From: Desulfobacterales bacterium
Lineage (GTDB): Bacteria > Desulfobacterota > Desulfobacteria > Desulfobacterales > JAAELO01
DNA length: 35,597 nucleotides
NCBI GenBank assembly: GCA_024226555.1
Contig: JAAELO010000594.1
Span: forward strand, 1-35,597
Reading direction: 5' to 3'
Part shown: one piece after another, positions 1 through 8,515 of the stretch
Layout: every line of letters starts with the position of its first letter
Position numbering within the stretch: the first letter of the stretch is position 1
Notes under the pieces: model-generated
Database searches by the model: none
Seen by the model: only the letters and a program-made list of their open reading frames with translations
Told to the model about the DNA's origin: nothing
Position numbers and translations under genes: made by a program

Positions 1-98
1 ATACTTTGTTATTTCCAAAAAAAACTGTAATAAAATCGGCTCGTTATTTTTTGAAATGCCTTGTATTTTATCCAAAATTCTAATTATTAGAGGTTCCC
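1..98 (+). repeat. Right part of the ~130-bp inverted-repeat element, cut by the window edge
   Basis: Nearly identical to the right-hand three quarters of the complete copy at 28801-28929. It includes the AAAATCGGCTCGTTATTTTT core and ends in the terminal repeat TAATTATTAGAGGTTCCC at 81-98. The left end lies outside the window. It contains no coding sequence. Confidence 0.85.
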
Positions 99-236
99 AT
101 AAGCTAATCTGCTTTTCGAATTAATGATTTACCTGTTTTAAGATTTTTTTAACAAACGATTTATATTTTAAGTTTTTTGTAGCAAATGCCAAAAGGTATT
201 ACTAAGGATTTATCCACCGTTATGTGGAAATACAGG

Positions 237-313
237 TAGACTCTAATAATTAAGATTTTGATTGAAGTACAAGGGGAGTAATTCTATCAAAAGAAAATTA
301 TTAGAGATTGCCT
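237..313 (-). repeat. Degenerate, internally deleted copy of the inverted-repeat element
   Basis: Starts with GACTCTAATAATTAAGATTT and ends with AAATTATTAGAGATTGCC, both recognisable as decayed terminal repeats in the reverse orientation, with most of the middle missing. It lies just upstream of the Hdr operon, so the operon promoter probably lies in or next to it. The rest of 99-375 is AT-rich and shows no gene. Confidence 0.5.
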
Positions 314-314
314 A

Positions 315-320
315 TATAAT
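315..320 (+). promoter_or_regulatory. Possible -10 box for the Hdr-Met operon
   Basis: A perfect TATAAT occurs 56 bases before the first start codon, right at the outer edge of the decayed repeat. No convincing -35 hexamer stands 16-18 bases upstream, so this is only a candidate. Confidence 0.25.
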
Positions 321-375
321 GATATTTGTCTTTGTTTGCTGTTTTTACCAATCTTAAACCGGAGGTAATTGTCTC

Positions 376-1656
376 ATGACAACACCTATTGTAGTCGAAG
401 ATTGTAAACTCAAAAAAGAGGTTCATGCAAGCTTACCGGATGTAAATCTTGACTTGTGCCTTACATGTGGAGCCTGTACTGGTGGTTGCCCTGCTTCTGA
501 GACTTACGATCTCGATCCAAGAAAATTTTTAAGGATGGTGGTACTTGGCCTGGATGAAGAAGTTTACAAAAACCCATGGATATGGGCCTGTACCATGTGT
601 GCGAGATGTTCATACGTTTGTCCAATGCAGATAAACATTCCAAAAATGATATACAAAATGAGAGCTAATGTTCCAAGAAATGAACGCCCAAAGGGAATAT
701 TAGGTTCCTGTGATAATCATATTAAATCAGGAAATGCAATGGGAGTTCCGGATGAAGATTTCATGTTCACAGTTGAAGATGTGATTGAAGAATGTCAGGA
801 GATGCAACCTGAGTTTAAAGATATGAAAGCCACCATCAATCGTGAAGGTGCTTATTATCTTTTGAATCAAAACTCAAGGGAGCCTGTAACTGAACCGGAT
901 GAAATGCTTCCACTTTTAAAAATACTTCATAAAGTTGGAGCTGACTGGACATATCCATCTGTCATGTGGGGTGGTGAAAACTACTGTATGTTCCTTGCAG
1001 ATGATGATGGCTGGCGTTATATAATGGAAACCTTCGCTGCGCATGTTGATAAGCTAGGATGTAAAGAGGTGGTAAACACCGAGTGAGGTCACTCATACTT
1101 TTCAATCCTGGAAGGATTGAGGAAATTTAACATCCCGCATAAGTTCGAATTTATCAGCATAATAGCTCTTTACGGCAGGTGGATTAGAGAAGGTAAACTT
1201 AAAGTCAATTCAGACTGGAATAAAGATAAAAAGATAAAATTTACAGTCCAGGATCCCTGTAATCTGATTAGAAAAACAGATGGAGACCCCATGGCTGATG
1301 AGTTTAGATTTATTGTAAAATCGGTGGTTGGTGAAGATAACTTTATCGATACGATTCCTAATAAATCAAATAACTACTGTTGCGGTGGTGGAGGGGGAGC
1401 TCTTCAGGCTGGATTTCCCGATGAGAGAAAGAAGTACGGAAAGATAAAATTTGACCAGATAATAGAGACAGGAGCAACATATGTGATCACACCATGCCAT
1501 AACTGCCATGCACAGATCGAAGATATGTGTAAAGTATATGGTGGAAGTTATCATACACTTCATCTCTGGACTCTAATTTGTCTATCCATGGGAATACTTG
1601 GAGAGAATGAAAGAACTTATCTTGGACCTGATCTTGAAAACTACGGGCTTGAGTAA
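376..1656 (+). CDS. HdrD-like iron-sulfur subunit (HdrC+HdrB fusion), selenoprotein with UGA at 1084-1086
   Basis: Electron-transfer subunit related to HdrD/HdrBC, probably the thiol/disulfide or relay subunit of the cytosolic complex encoded downstream. The N-terminus has two [4Fe-4S] motifs (C28/31/34/38 and C72/75/78/82). The C-terminus carries a full cysteine-rich CCG motif: C295, C335-C336, C374-x2-C377. Two open frames, 376-1086 and 1117-1656, are in the same phase and separated only by TGA at 1084-1086 with no other stop. Reading it as selenocysteine (residue 237) gives a 426-residue protein with TEUGH, where relatives carry the CCG-family TECGH motif. A hairpin fitting a bacterial SECIS follows. 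GGAGG at 361-365 is 10 bases before the ATG. It is first of five genes, 43 bases ahead of the next. The first CCG unit looks incomplete (a single Cys204 where CC is usual). A nonsense mutation is the alternative, but the exact Cys position and a second UGA of the same kind in this operon argue against it. Confidence 0.88.
1084..1119 (+). promoter_or_regulatory. Selenocysteine UGA and predicted SECIS hairpin (HdrD-like gene)
   Basis: TGA at 1084-1086 is followed by a 6-bp perfect stem, CAATCC (1103-1108) with GGATTG (1114-1119), closed by the loop TGGAA. The loop starts 22 bases after the UGA and has adjacent Gs near its 5' side, as in SelB-bound bacterial SECIS elements, which sit inside the coding region just after the UGA. 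The prediction is by eye and unfolded. Confidence 0.7.
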
Positions 1657-1699
1657 GTGAAGAAGTCGATTAATATACTATTAAGGAGGAAATTTCACT

Positions 1700-4600
1700 A
1701 TGTCATCTAAAGCTACCGGCTCAGTTCTCGTCGTAGGTGCAGGCATAGCAGGAATCCAGGCTTCTCTTGATCTGGCAGACTCGGGATATCTTGTTTATCT
1801 TGTTGAAAGTAAATCCGCTATTGGCGGAACAATGTCACAACTTGATAAAACATTTCCAACTAACGATTGCTCCATGTGTATAATCTCGCCAAAACTTGTC
1901 GAGTGTGGTCGTCATTTAAATATCGACCTTAAAACCATGGCAAATGTTAAGGAGATTAGTGGAGAACCGGGTGACTTTAATGTTAAGATTCAATTGAACC
2001 CAAGATATGTCGATCTCGATAGATGTACGGCTTGCGGAGAATGTGACAAGGTTTGTCCAATTGACACCAATGACACATTTGATGAAGGCTTAAGAGATCG
2101 TAAAGCTGCATTTAAATTATATCCACAAGCTATGCCAAGTGGATTTGCGATTGAAAAAAGAGGTAAGGCTCCCTGTAAACATACCTGCCCGGCAGGTGTA
2201 AGCGCACAGGGCTTTATAGCACTGATCAATAAAGGTGAATATGCAAATGCTGTTAAGCTCTTCAAGGAAGCACATCCGTTTCCTGGTGTTTGCGGCAGAG
2301 TTTGCAACAATCCATGTGAAGAGGCATGTACAAGAACTCAGGTTGATGATCCACTTGCAATAAGATCACTGCACAGATTTATCGCAGACTGGGAGAAGAA
2401 AAGTGGTGAAAGGCATATTCCTGAAATCAAGGGAAGTAAAGATGAAAGAGTCGCAATTATCGGAGCAGGTCCTGCGGGTCTAACCTGTGCATACTTTCTC
2501 GCAATTGAAGGCTATAATGTAACAATCTTCGAAAAACTTCCTGTTGTTGGTGGTATGCTATCTGTGGGTATTCCTGCATACAGACTCCCAAGAGATATTA
2601 TTGAAGATGAAGTAGCAGTAATAAAAGAGCTTGGAGTTGAGATAAAGACAGGGGTTGCCCTTGGAAAAGATATAACAATTGATGGGCTGAGAAAAGATGG
2701 CTTTAAATCGATTTTTATAGGTATTGGAGCCCATGAAAATAAGACCCTTGGTATTGCCGGGGAAGATTCTCCGGGAGTGTTTTCAGGAGTAGAATTCCTA
2801 AGGCGTGTTAATCTTGGTAAAAAAGTTGAGCTGGGGAACAATGTTGCAGTTGTTGGTGGTGGTAATGTTGCCATAGATGCTGTTCGAACAGCTCTTCGAA
2901 ATGGGTCAAAAAACCCATTTATAATCTATCGTAGAACTGAGGCAGAAATGCCCGCTGCCCAGGAAGAGATAGACGAATGCAGGGAAGAAGGTATTGAGAT
3001 CCACACACTTACAAACCCTGTGAGGGTCATTTCTGAGGGTGGGAAAGTTACTGCAATTGAATGTTTGAAAATGGAGCTTGGAGAGCCAGATGAAAGCGGC
3101 AGAAGAAGACCAGTTCCTATTGATGGTTCAGAGTTTACGATTGAGATAGATTCTTTTGTACCTGCAATTGGTCAGGAAACAGATTGGGACTGTATTGATG
3201 GTAATGAAAAGCTGAAGCTAAGTAAATGGGGAACAATGGAAGTTGACCCTGTTACTCTTCAAACAGATGAACCTGATATCTTTTGTGGTGGTGATGCTGT
3301 AACCGGACCTGCAATGGTTATTGATGCAATCGCAGCAGGGCAGGAAGCTGCAATTTCTATTGATCGTTTAATAAGAGGCGTTGATCTCAAAGAGGGGCGT
3401 GAAGTAGAAAAAGAGATTGCAACAGATGTTCCTCTTACAGGATTGGAAAATCTTTCAAGAGTTCAAATGCCACATGCATCCCCGGAATCAAGGGGCAAAA
3501 ATTATGATGAAGTACAACTTGGATTTAGTGAAGATATAGCAAGGGAGGAATCATCGAGGTGTCTTGAGTGTGGAATTTGCTCAGAATGCAACAGATGTGT
3601 TGATGTGTGTCTGGCCAACGCAGTTGTGCATGAAATGGTTCCTACAGAAGAAACTTTAAACGTCGGGGCCGTCATACTCGCTCCGGGCTTCAAGCCTTTT
3701 GATCCTTCTGTTTATGACACATATTCATATACAAAACACCCCAATGTACTGACAAGTCTTGAGTTCGAAAGAGTTTTATCTGCATCAGGGCCCTATTCAG
3801 GTCACATGGTTCGTCCATCTGACGATAAGGAACCTGAAAAGATTGCGTGGATTCAATGTGTTGGTTCAAGGGACACAAATAAAGCAGACCATAGTTATTG
3901 CTCTGCAGTTTGCTGCATGTACACAAACAAGCAAACTGTTATAGCAAAAGAGCACAGTGACAAAGATCTTGAAGCTGTTGTTTTTTTCATGGATATGAGA
4001 ACTCCCGGTAAGGAATTTGATAAATATCATGAAAGAGCAAAAAATGAAAATGATGTTCGCTTTGTTAGATCCAGAGTTCACTCCGTTCTGCCTAAAGATG
4101 AAAACACACTTGCAATACGTTATGCCAGTGAAAGTGGAAAAATAGAGGAGGAGTATTTTGATATTGTTGTTCTTGCGGTAGGTCTTTCTCCAAATGAAGA
4201 GGTAAAAGAGCTTGCAGACACAATGGGTATTGAACTAAATGATCATCAATTCGCTCAAACCGATGCTCTGAATCCTGTAACAACAACCAAAGACGGTATA
4301 TATGTATGCGGTTCTTTCCAGGGACCAAAAGATATTCCACTTTCTGTAATGGAAGCTTCTGCTGCTGCAACTGCAGCCACAATGTCCCTTGCAGAATCAA
4401 GAAATACTCTAACCCGGGAACCTGTCATTCCACCAGAACGGGATGTTGCTGGTGAGGAACCAAGGATCGGAGTCTTTGTATGTAATTGTGGTATTAATAT
4501 TGGAGGCATCGCAGATGTTCCTGCTGTAACTGAGTATGCTAAATCACTTCCCAATGTGGTTTTTGCAGATGAGAATCTTTTCTCCTGCTCACAGGATACT

Positions 4601-6124
4601 CAAAATGCAATGAAAGATATCATTACTGAACATAATCTCAACAGAGTGGTGGTTGCATCATGCTCCCCAAGAACACACGAGCCTCTGTTTCAGGAAACAA
4701 TCCGGGATGCTGGTCTAAATAAATATCTCTTTGAGATGGCTAACATCAGGGATCAGAACACCTGGGTTCATATGAATGAGCCAGACAGAGCTACTGAAAA
4801 AGCTAAAGATCTTGTTAGAATGGCAGTGGCAAAAGTTTATGAAGTTGAAGCACTTTATCAGGTTCCTCTTGAGATAAAACCTTCAATTCTTGTTATTGGT
4901 GGTGGGGTGGCTGGTATGGAATCGGCTCTATCAGCTGCAAAACAAGGTAATGCCGTTCATCTTGTTGAAAGAAGCGAAGAACTTGGTGGTGTTGCAAATA
5001 AACTTAATGCGACCTGGACTGGTGAAGCTGTAAAACCATATCTTGCAAATCTTAAGGAAAATGTTGAAAATAGTAAAGATATCGAAATATATTTAAATAA
5101 CAGTATTAAGAGAACCTCCGGTATAATAGGTAACTTCAGGTCAGAACTTAATTCAGGATCTGATATTATCATAGATCATGGAGCTACCATTATTGCAACT
5201 GGAGGTAATGAATATAAACCAACAGAATATCTCTATGGAAAGAATGAAAGAGTTCTGACACATCTGGATTTTGATCAGGCGGTTGCTGCAGATAGTGATT
5301 TGATAAGAAATGCAAAAACAACTGTCTTTATTCAGTGTGTTGGTTCAAGAAATGACGACAGACCATATTGTAGTAAAGTTTGTTGTACCCATAGTATTAA
5401 GGGAGCAATAAAACTCAAGGATCAGAATCCTGATAATATGGTTTTTATTCTTAACAGAGATATCAGGTCAGATGGTTTTAAGGAAGATCTCTACAAAGAA
5501 GCAAGGGAAAAAGGAGTTATCTTTGTTCGTTATGACCTTGAGAAGCTTCCTGAAGTAACTGAAAAAAATGGTCAAATCAGTGTAGTAATTGAAGACCATA
5601 TTTTAGGAAGACCAATTGAGATCAGGCCGGATCTTCTTGTTCTTGCAGCATCAATTGTTCCAAACGAGAATAAAGATCTTTATGAACTTTTTAAAGTTCC
5701 AACCAATGCTGAAGGATTCCTCGTTGAAGCACATGCAAAACTAAGACCAGTTGACTTTGCTTCAGATGGAATCTATATGGCAGGAATAGCACACTACCCT
5801 AAACCCCTTGAAGAGACAATTGCTCAGGCAAAAGCATCTGTGGCAAGAGCAATGACTCTTATCGCTCAGGGTAGTATTTCAGTTGGAGGTGCTGTTGCAA
5901 CCGTTGAATCTGATCTTTGTGCAGTTTGCTTAACATGCGTTAGAACATGTCCTTACAATGCTCCTGTAATAGGAAATGAAGGATATGCAATTATAGAACC
6001 TGCCGAGTGTCACGGGTGTGGCGCTTGTGTTTCAGAATGTCCTGGTAAGGCGATTACTCTTAATCACTTTACGGATCGGCAGTTAATTAGAAAAACCGAT
6101 GCTCTTTTTACAAAGACCGGTTGA
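1700..6124 (+). CDS. hdrL: HdrL-type giant HdrA: HdrA - NfnB/GltD - HdrA fusion flavoprotein
   Basis: Flavin and iron-sulfur core subunit expected to carry out electron bifurcation or confurcation and to link NAD(P)H to the Hdr/MvhD subunits. The 1474 residues show three nucleotide-binding Rossmann motifs: GAGIAG (13-18), GAGPAG (255-260) and GGGVAG (1067-1072). Residues 1-120 are HdrA N-terminus with a ferredoxin motif (C109/112/115/119). Residues ~150-560 resemble the NADPH-dependent glutamate synthase small subunit/NfnB, with the N-terminal Cys set C159-C210 and a second pyridine-nucleotide motif, GGGNVA, at 386-391. Residues 615-900 resume HdrA with a Cys cluster at 621-637 and an IQCVGSRD segment. 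Residues ~920-1400 are a second HdrA copy with its own IQCVGSR. Two ferredoxin motifs close the protein (C1407-1417, C1437-1447). AAGGAGG lies 10 bases before the ATG. Three-part HdrA-like proteins (HdrL) are known from sulfate reducers, where fully separate HdrA would be about 650 residues. The symbol is by architecture only. Confidence 0.85.
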   Translation: MSSKATGSVLVVGAGIAGIQASLDLADSGYLVYLVESKSAIGGTMSQLDKTFPTNDCSMCIISPKLVECGRHLNIDLKTMANVKEISGEPGDFNVKIQLNPRYVDLDRCTACGECDKVCPIDTNDTFDEGLRDRKAAFKLYPQAMPSGFAIEKRGKAPCKHTCPAGVSAQGFIALINKGEYANAVKLFKEAHPFPGVCGRVCNNPCEEACTRTQVDDPLAIRSLHRFIADWEKKSGERHIPEIKGSKDERVAIIGAGPAGLTCAYFLAIEGYNVTIFEKLPVVGGMLSVGIPAYRLPRDIIEDEVAVIKELGVEIKTGVALGKDITIDGLRKDGFKSIFIGIGAHENKTLGIAGEDSPGVFSGVEFLRRVNLGKKVELGNNVAVVGGGNVAIDAVRTALRNGSKNPFIIYRRTEAEMPAAQEEIDECREEGIEIHTLTNPVRVISEGGKVTAIECLKMELGEPDESGRRRPVPIDGSEFTIEIDSFVPAIGQETDWDCIDGNEKLKLSKWGTMEVDPVTLQTDEPDIFCGGDAVTGPAMVIDAIAAGQEAAISIDRLIRGVDLKEGREVEKEIATDVPLTGLENLSRVQMPHASPESRGKNYDEVQLGFSEDIAREESSRCLECGICSECNRCVDVCLANAVVHEMVPTEETLNVGAVILAPGFKPFDPSVYDTYSYTKHPNVLTSLEFERVLSASGPYSGHMVRPSDDKEPEKIAWIQCVGSRDTNKADHSYCSAVCCMYTNKQTVIAKEHSDKDLEAVVFFMDMRTPGKEFDKYHERAKNENDVRFVRSRVHSVLPKDENTLAIRYASESGKIEEEYFDIVVLAVGLSPNEEVKELADTMGIELNDHQFAQTDALNPVTTTKDGIYVCGSFQGPKDIPLSVMEASAAATAATMSLAESRNTLTREPVIPPERDVAGEEPRIGVFVCNCGINIGGIADVPAVTEYAKSLPNVVFADENLFSCSQDTQNAMKDIITEHNLNRVVVASCSPRTHEPLFQETIRDAGLNKYLFEMANIRDQNTWVHMNEPDRATEKAKDLVRMAVAKVYEVEALYQVPLEIKPSILVIGGGVAGMESALSAAKQGNAVHLVERSEELGGVANKLNATWTGEAVKPYLANLKENVENSKDIEIYLNNSIKRTSGIIGNFRSELNSGSDIIIDHGATIIATGGNEYKPTEYLYGKNERVLTHLDFDQAVAADSDLIRNAKTTVFIQCVGSRNDDRPYCSKVCCTHSIKGAIKLKDQNPDNMVFILNRDIRSDGFKEDLYKEAREKGVIFVRYDLEKLPEVTEKNGQISVVIEDHILGRPIEIRPDLLVLAASIVPNENKDLYELFKVPTNAEGFLVEAHAKLRPVDFASDGIYMAGIAHYPKPLEETIAQAKASVARAMTLIAQGSISVGGAVATVESDLCAVCLTCVRTCPYNAPVIGNEGYAIIEPAECHGCGACVSECPGKAITLNHFTDRQLIRKTDALFTKTG

Positions 6125-6131
6125 TAACCAA

Positions 6132-6253
6132 GGGAGCCTAAAATAATTAGGATTTTTATTGAAATACAAGGCGTGAGTAAAAAAATAAATGACTTACCTA
6201 ATTTTTTTGAATAACGCAGTAGTTCGGTCAAAGGACAATTATTATAGGTTGCC
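6132..6253 (-). repeat. Degenerate inverted-repeat element between hdrL and mvhD
   Basis: The left end GAGCCTAAAATAATTAGGAT, the internal TTTATTGAAATACAAGGC and the right end AATTATTATAGGTTGCCC match the reverse complement of the 28801-28929 element with many substitutions. It fills most of the 174-base gap between the hdrL stop and the mvhD start and would be transcribed as part of the operon, probably as an imperfect hairpin. Confidence 0.6.
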
Positions 6254-6298
6254 CGGCAGTTTTTATGATCTTAAAAAACTGTCTTATTGGAGGGAGCT

Positions 6299-6724
6299 AT
6301 GTCTGCAAATTTTGAACCGCAAATAATCGCATATTGTTGCAAGTACTGAGCTTATGCAGCTGGGGACCTGGCGGGTTCCATGAGACTTTCCTATCCACCC
6401 AGTATCAAGGTTATCCAGGTACCTTGTACAGGAAGAGTGGATATTCTACATCTTTTGAATGCCATTGAAAAAGGTGCAGATGGAGTATACGTTGCCGGTT
6501 GTATGGAAGGTGAGTGTCACTTTATAACCGGAAACATTAAAACAAAAAGAAAAGTAAAATATGTTAAGAAGACATTAGAAGATATTGGTGTGGAATCTGA
6601 AAGAGTAGAGATGTTTAATCTCTCTTCAGCACAGGGAGGACGGTTCGCTGAAATTGCAAATGAGATGTATGAAAAAATCAAGGAACTTGGACCAAGTCCT
6701 TTAAATGTTAACAATGCAGCTTGA
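6299..6724 (+). CDS. mvhD: MvhD-type electron-transfer subunit, selenoprotein with UGA at 6347-6349
   Basis: Small [2Fe-2S] protein of the MvhD/VhuD family that passes electrons between a hydrogenase or reductase module and HdrA. An open frame at 6380-6724 lacks the family N-terminus. Reading back in frame through TGA at 6347-6349 reaches an ATG at 6299 preceded by GGAGGGAG (6289-6296), giving 141 residues. Residues 11-26 then read AYCCKYUAYAAGDLAG, where family members carry Cys at position 17 (the CxWCsYaxADlAG block). Other conserved cysteines are C43 (VPCTGR), C68 and C73 (AGCMEGECH). Sec versions of this subunit are known in methanogens. A SECIS-like hairpin follows directly. metV starts 8 bases after the stop, so translation is probably coupled. 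Taking the ATG at 6380 as start would delete the invariant Cys block and has no Shine-Dalgarno. Confidence 0.92.
6347..6379 (+). promoter_or_regulatory. Selenocysteine UGA and predicted SECIS hairpin (mvhD)
   Basis: After TGA at 6347-6349, GGGACC (6363-6368) pairs with GGTTCC (6374-6379), including one G-U, around the loop TGGCG that starts 19 bases past the UGA. The loop has the same TGG opening as the element at 1103-1119, which supports a common SelB recognition mode. Assigned by eye. Confidence 0.65.
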
Positions 6725-6732
6725 GGTGATAA

Positions 6733-7404
6733 ATGATAGTCGCAAACAGAAAACCCCTTGAAGAGATACAGGACATGATTAAGGATTGCGGCAATGTTCT
6801 ACTTGTTGGTTGTAAAGGTTGCGTAACGGTATGCAATGTAGGTGGAAAAAAGGAAGTCGAAATACTTGCAGCAACCCTTAAAATTGCACGCAAAAAAGAG
6901 GGTAAAGCACTAAATATTGATGAAGTTACAATAGAAAGACAGTGTGATCCCGAATATATTGAACTTGTAAAAGAAACAGTTGGAAATTACGATGCTGTTA
7001 TCTCCATGGCATGTGGAGTCGGACCTCAGTTTCTGTCAGAAGCTTATCCTGAACAAAAATTCTATCCGGGCCTCGATACTGAATTCTTTGGAGGTGCCGT
7101 ACAGCATGGTGTTTGGGAAGAAAGATGCGCAGGTTGCGGAACATGTGTTATTCACAAGTATGACGGACTCTGTCCAATCGCAAGATGCTCAAAGAGTATT
7201 ATGCACGGACCATGTGGTGGATCTGCACAGGGTATGTGCGAGATATCTTCTGAGGTTATTTGCATCTGGGATCAGATAGTGAAAAAGAAGATGGAACAGG
7301 GAAAACTTGAAGATCTTCTTATTACAAATAATGCCAAGGATTGGAGAAGTGCAAGGGACGGCGGCCCCCGCAGGGCTATCAGGGAGGAACTTCTAAATGA
7401 GTGA
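6733..7404 (+). CDS. metV: MetV, zinc/iron-sulfur partner of methylene-THF reductase
   Basis: Partner subunit of MetF in the acetogen-type methylenetetrahydrofolate reductase, expected to carry electrons from the Hdr/MvhD side to the flavin of MetF. The 223 residues include an N-terminal GCKGCVTVC cluster (C27/30/34). The C-terminal half is the MetV-C cysteine domain, with CAGCGTC, LCPIARC, GPCGG and a final conserved Cys (GMCEIS). GAGGTG lies just before the ATG, overlapping the end of mvhD. The last 8 bases overlap metF, so the two are tightly coupled. The order mvhD-metV-metF after an Hdr unit matches the MetVF-Hdr-MvhD set described in Moorella. Confidence 0.85.
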   Translation: MIVANRKPLEEIQDMIKDCGNVLLVGCKGCVTVCNVGGKKEVEILAATLKIARKKEGKALNIDEVTIERQCDPEYIELVKETVGNYDAVISMACGVGPQFLSEAYPEQKFYPGLDTEFFGGAVQHGVWEERCAGCGTCVIHKYDGLCPIARCSKSIMHGPCGGSAQGMCEISSEVICIWDQIVKKKMEQGKLEDLLITNNAKDWRSARDGGPRRAIREELLNE

Positions 7405-8329
7405 TTTAAAATCTGGAAGTAATCTTGAAAAAGTACTGAAAGCAGGGCATTTCGCTTTTACTGGTGAATGTGGACCACCCATGGGTTGTAATGTTGAACA
7501 CCTGAAAGAGAAGATGCAGTTCCTGAAAGGTAATGTGGATGCTGTAAATGTTACTGATAATCAAACAGCTGTTGCAAGAATGGCAAGTATAGCAGCCTCA
7601 GCAATTATGATTCAGGAGGGATTAGAGCCTAACTTTCAGATGGTGTGTAGAGATTCAAACAGACTTGGAATGACAAGTAATATCCTTGGGGCATATGCCC
7701 TTGGAGTCAGAAATATGCTTTGTCTTTCAGGAGACCATCAGAAATTTGGGAACCACCCCCAGGCAAAAAATGTTTATGATATTGATTCCATGCAACTCAT
7801 TGCTCTTGTTAAGAAGATGCGGGATGAGGGAAAATTTATGAACGATGAGGATATTGATGAAAATCCAAAAATGTTCATTGGTGCTGCATGTAATCCTTTT
7901 GCAGACCCATATGAGTTCAGGGTTCACAGGTTAGCAAATAAAGTAAATTCCGGTGCAGATTTCATCCAGACGCAGTGTATATACAACATGGATAAATTCA
8001 GGGATTTTATGAAAAAGGCTGTGGATATGGGACTTACTGAAAAATGCTACATCCTTGCTGGAGTAACTCCTATGAAAAGTGCTCCCATGGCAAACTATAT
8101 GGCAAAAAGAGTGCCTGGAATAGAAGTTCCTGAAGATCTTATTAAAAGATTAAAAGGGGTTGAGAAAAAGGATCAGGCAGAAGAGGGTATAAAATTCGCA
8201 CTTGAACAGGTTGAAGAGTTTAAAGAGATGGAAGGAATAGCTGGAGTCCATATGATGGCTATTGAGTGGGAACACCGAATGCCGGAAATTTCAGAAAGAG
8301 CAGGGGTTTTACCAAGGCCAGTGGTATGA
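7397..8329 (+). CDS. metF: Methylenetetrahydrofolate reductase
   Basis: Flavin TIM-barrel enzyme that reduces methylene-THF to methyl-THF, a step of the methyl branch of the Wood-Ljungdahl pathway and of methionine synthesis. The 310 residues are normal family length. Family blocks are the N-terminal FTGECGPPMG, then VDAVNVTDNQTA, the MVCRDSNR segment (the acid/arginine region around the flavin) and ADFIQTQCIY near the middle. The ATG lies inside the end of metV with GGGAGGAA upstream. The gene is last in the operon; the terminator at 8343-8367 begins 14 bases after the stop. MetV upstream and the Hdr genes suggest this copy is catabolic and coupled to Hdr rather than a plain NADH-dependent MetF. 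Confidence 0.92.
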   Translation: MSDLKSGSNLEKVLKAGHFAFTGECGPPMGCNVEHLKEKMQFLKGNVDAVNVTDNQTAVARMASIAASAIMIQEGLEPNFQMVCRDSNRLGMTSNILGAYALGVRNMLCLSGDHQKFGNHPQAKNVYDIDSMQLIALVKKMRDEGKFMNDEDIDENPKMFIGAACNPFADPYEFRVHRLANKVNSGADFIQTQCIYNMDKFRDFMKKAVDMGLTEKCYILAGVTPMKSAPMANYMAKRVPGIEVPEDLIKRLKGVEKKDQAEEGIKFALEQVEEFKEMEGIAGVHMMAIEWEHRMPEISERAGVLPRPVV

Positions 8330-8342
8330 TTTTCCCCTAATT

Positions 8343-8367
8343 GAGACCCTGGATCTTCCAGGGTCTC
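8343..8367 (+). terminator. Rho-independent terminator after metF
   Basis: Perfect 11-bp inverted repeat GAGACCCTGGA-TCT-TCCAGGGTCTC followed by ATTTTAAT. It ends the five-gene Hdr-Met operon. Confidence 0.9.
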
Positions 8368-8420
8368 ATTTTAATATCGTGGCGTTGTAAAATTCCTTCA
8401 TTTATAGTTATAATTTTATT

Positions 8421-8515
8421 GCAGTAACAGGGCGTATTGGAAATACGCCTCTCTGCAGAAAATTTGTGCCCTATAGAAAAAAGGATTAATCAGATCAGGT
8501 TAAGCCTTTTTTTAT
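8421..8515 (+). promoter_or_regulatory. Structured leader with hairpin and terminator-like stem ahead of the exporter gene
   Basis: GGCGTATT-GGA-AATACGCC (8431-8449) is a perfect 8-bp hairpin inside an outer GCAG/CTGC pair. AGGGC at 8429-8433 could alternatively pair with GCCCT at 8468-8472. A second stem, AAAAAAGG.TTAA (8477-8489) with TTAA.CCTTTTTT (8500-8512), ends in a U-run like an intrinsic terminator. It may be an attenuator or riboswitch-like leader for 8651-9265, or just two unrelated hairpins. No known riboswitch class was recognised. Confidence 0.35.

Noticed and set aside
376-1656. Two separate genes or a frameshifted pseudogene in the first operon
   Set aside because: The halves are in the same phase with only a UGA between them, at the position of a conserved Cys and followed by a SECIS-like hairpin.
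4092-4554. Several long minus-strand frames inside hdrL and other genes
   Set aside because: They are antisense shadows of strong coding frames with no ribosome sites and no family features.
6380-6724. A short MvhD starting at the ATG at 6380
   Set aside because: It has no ribosome site and lacks the conserved Cys block, which is encoded in frame just upstream through the UGA.
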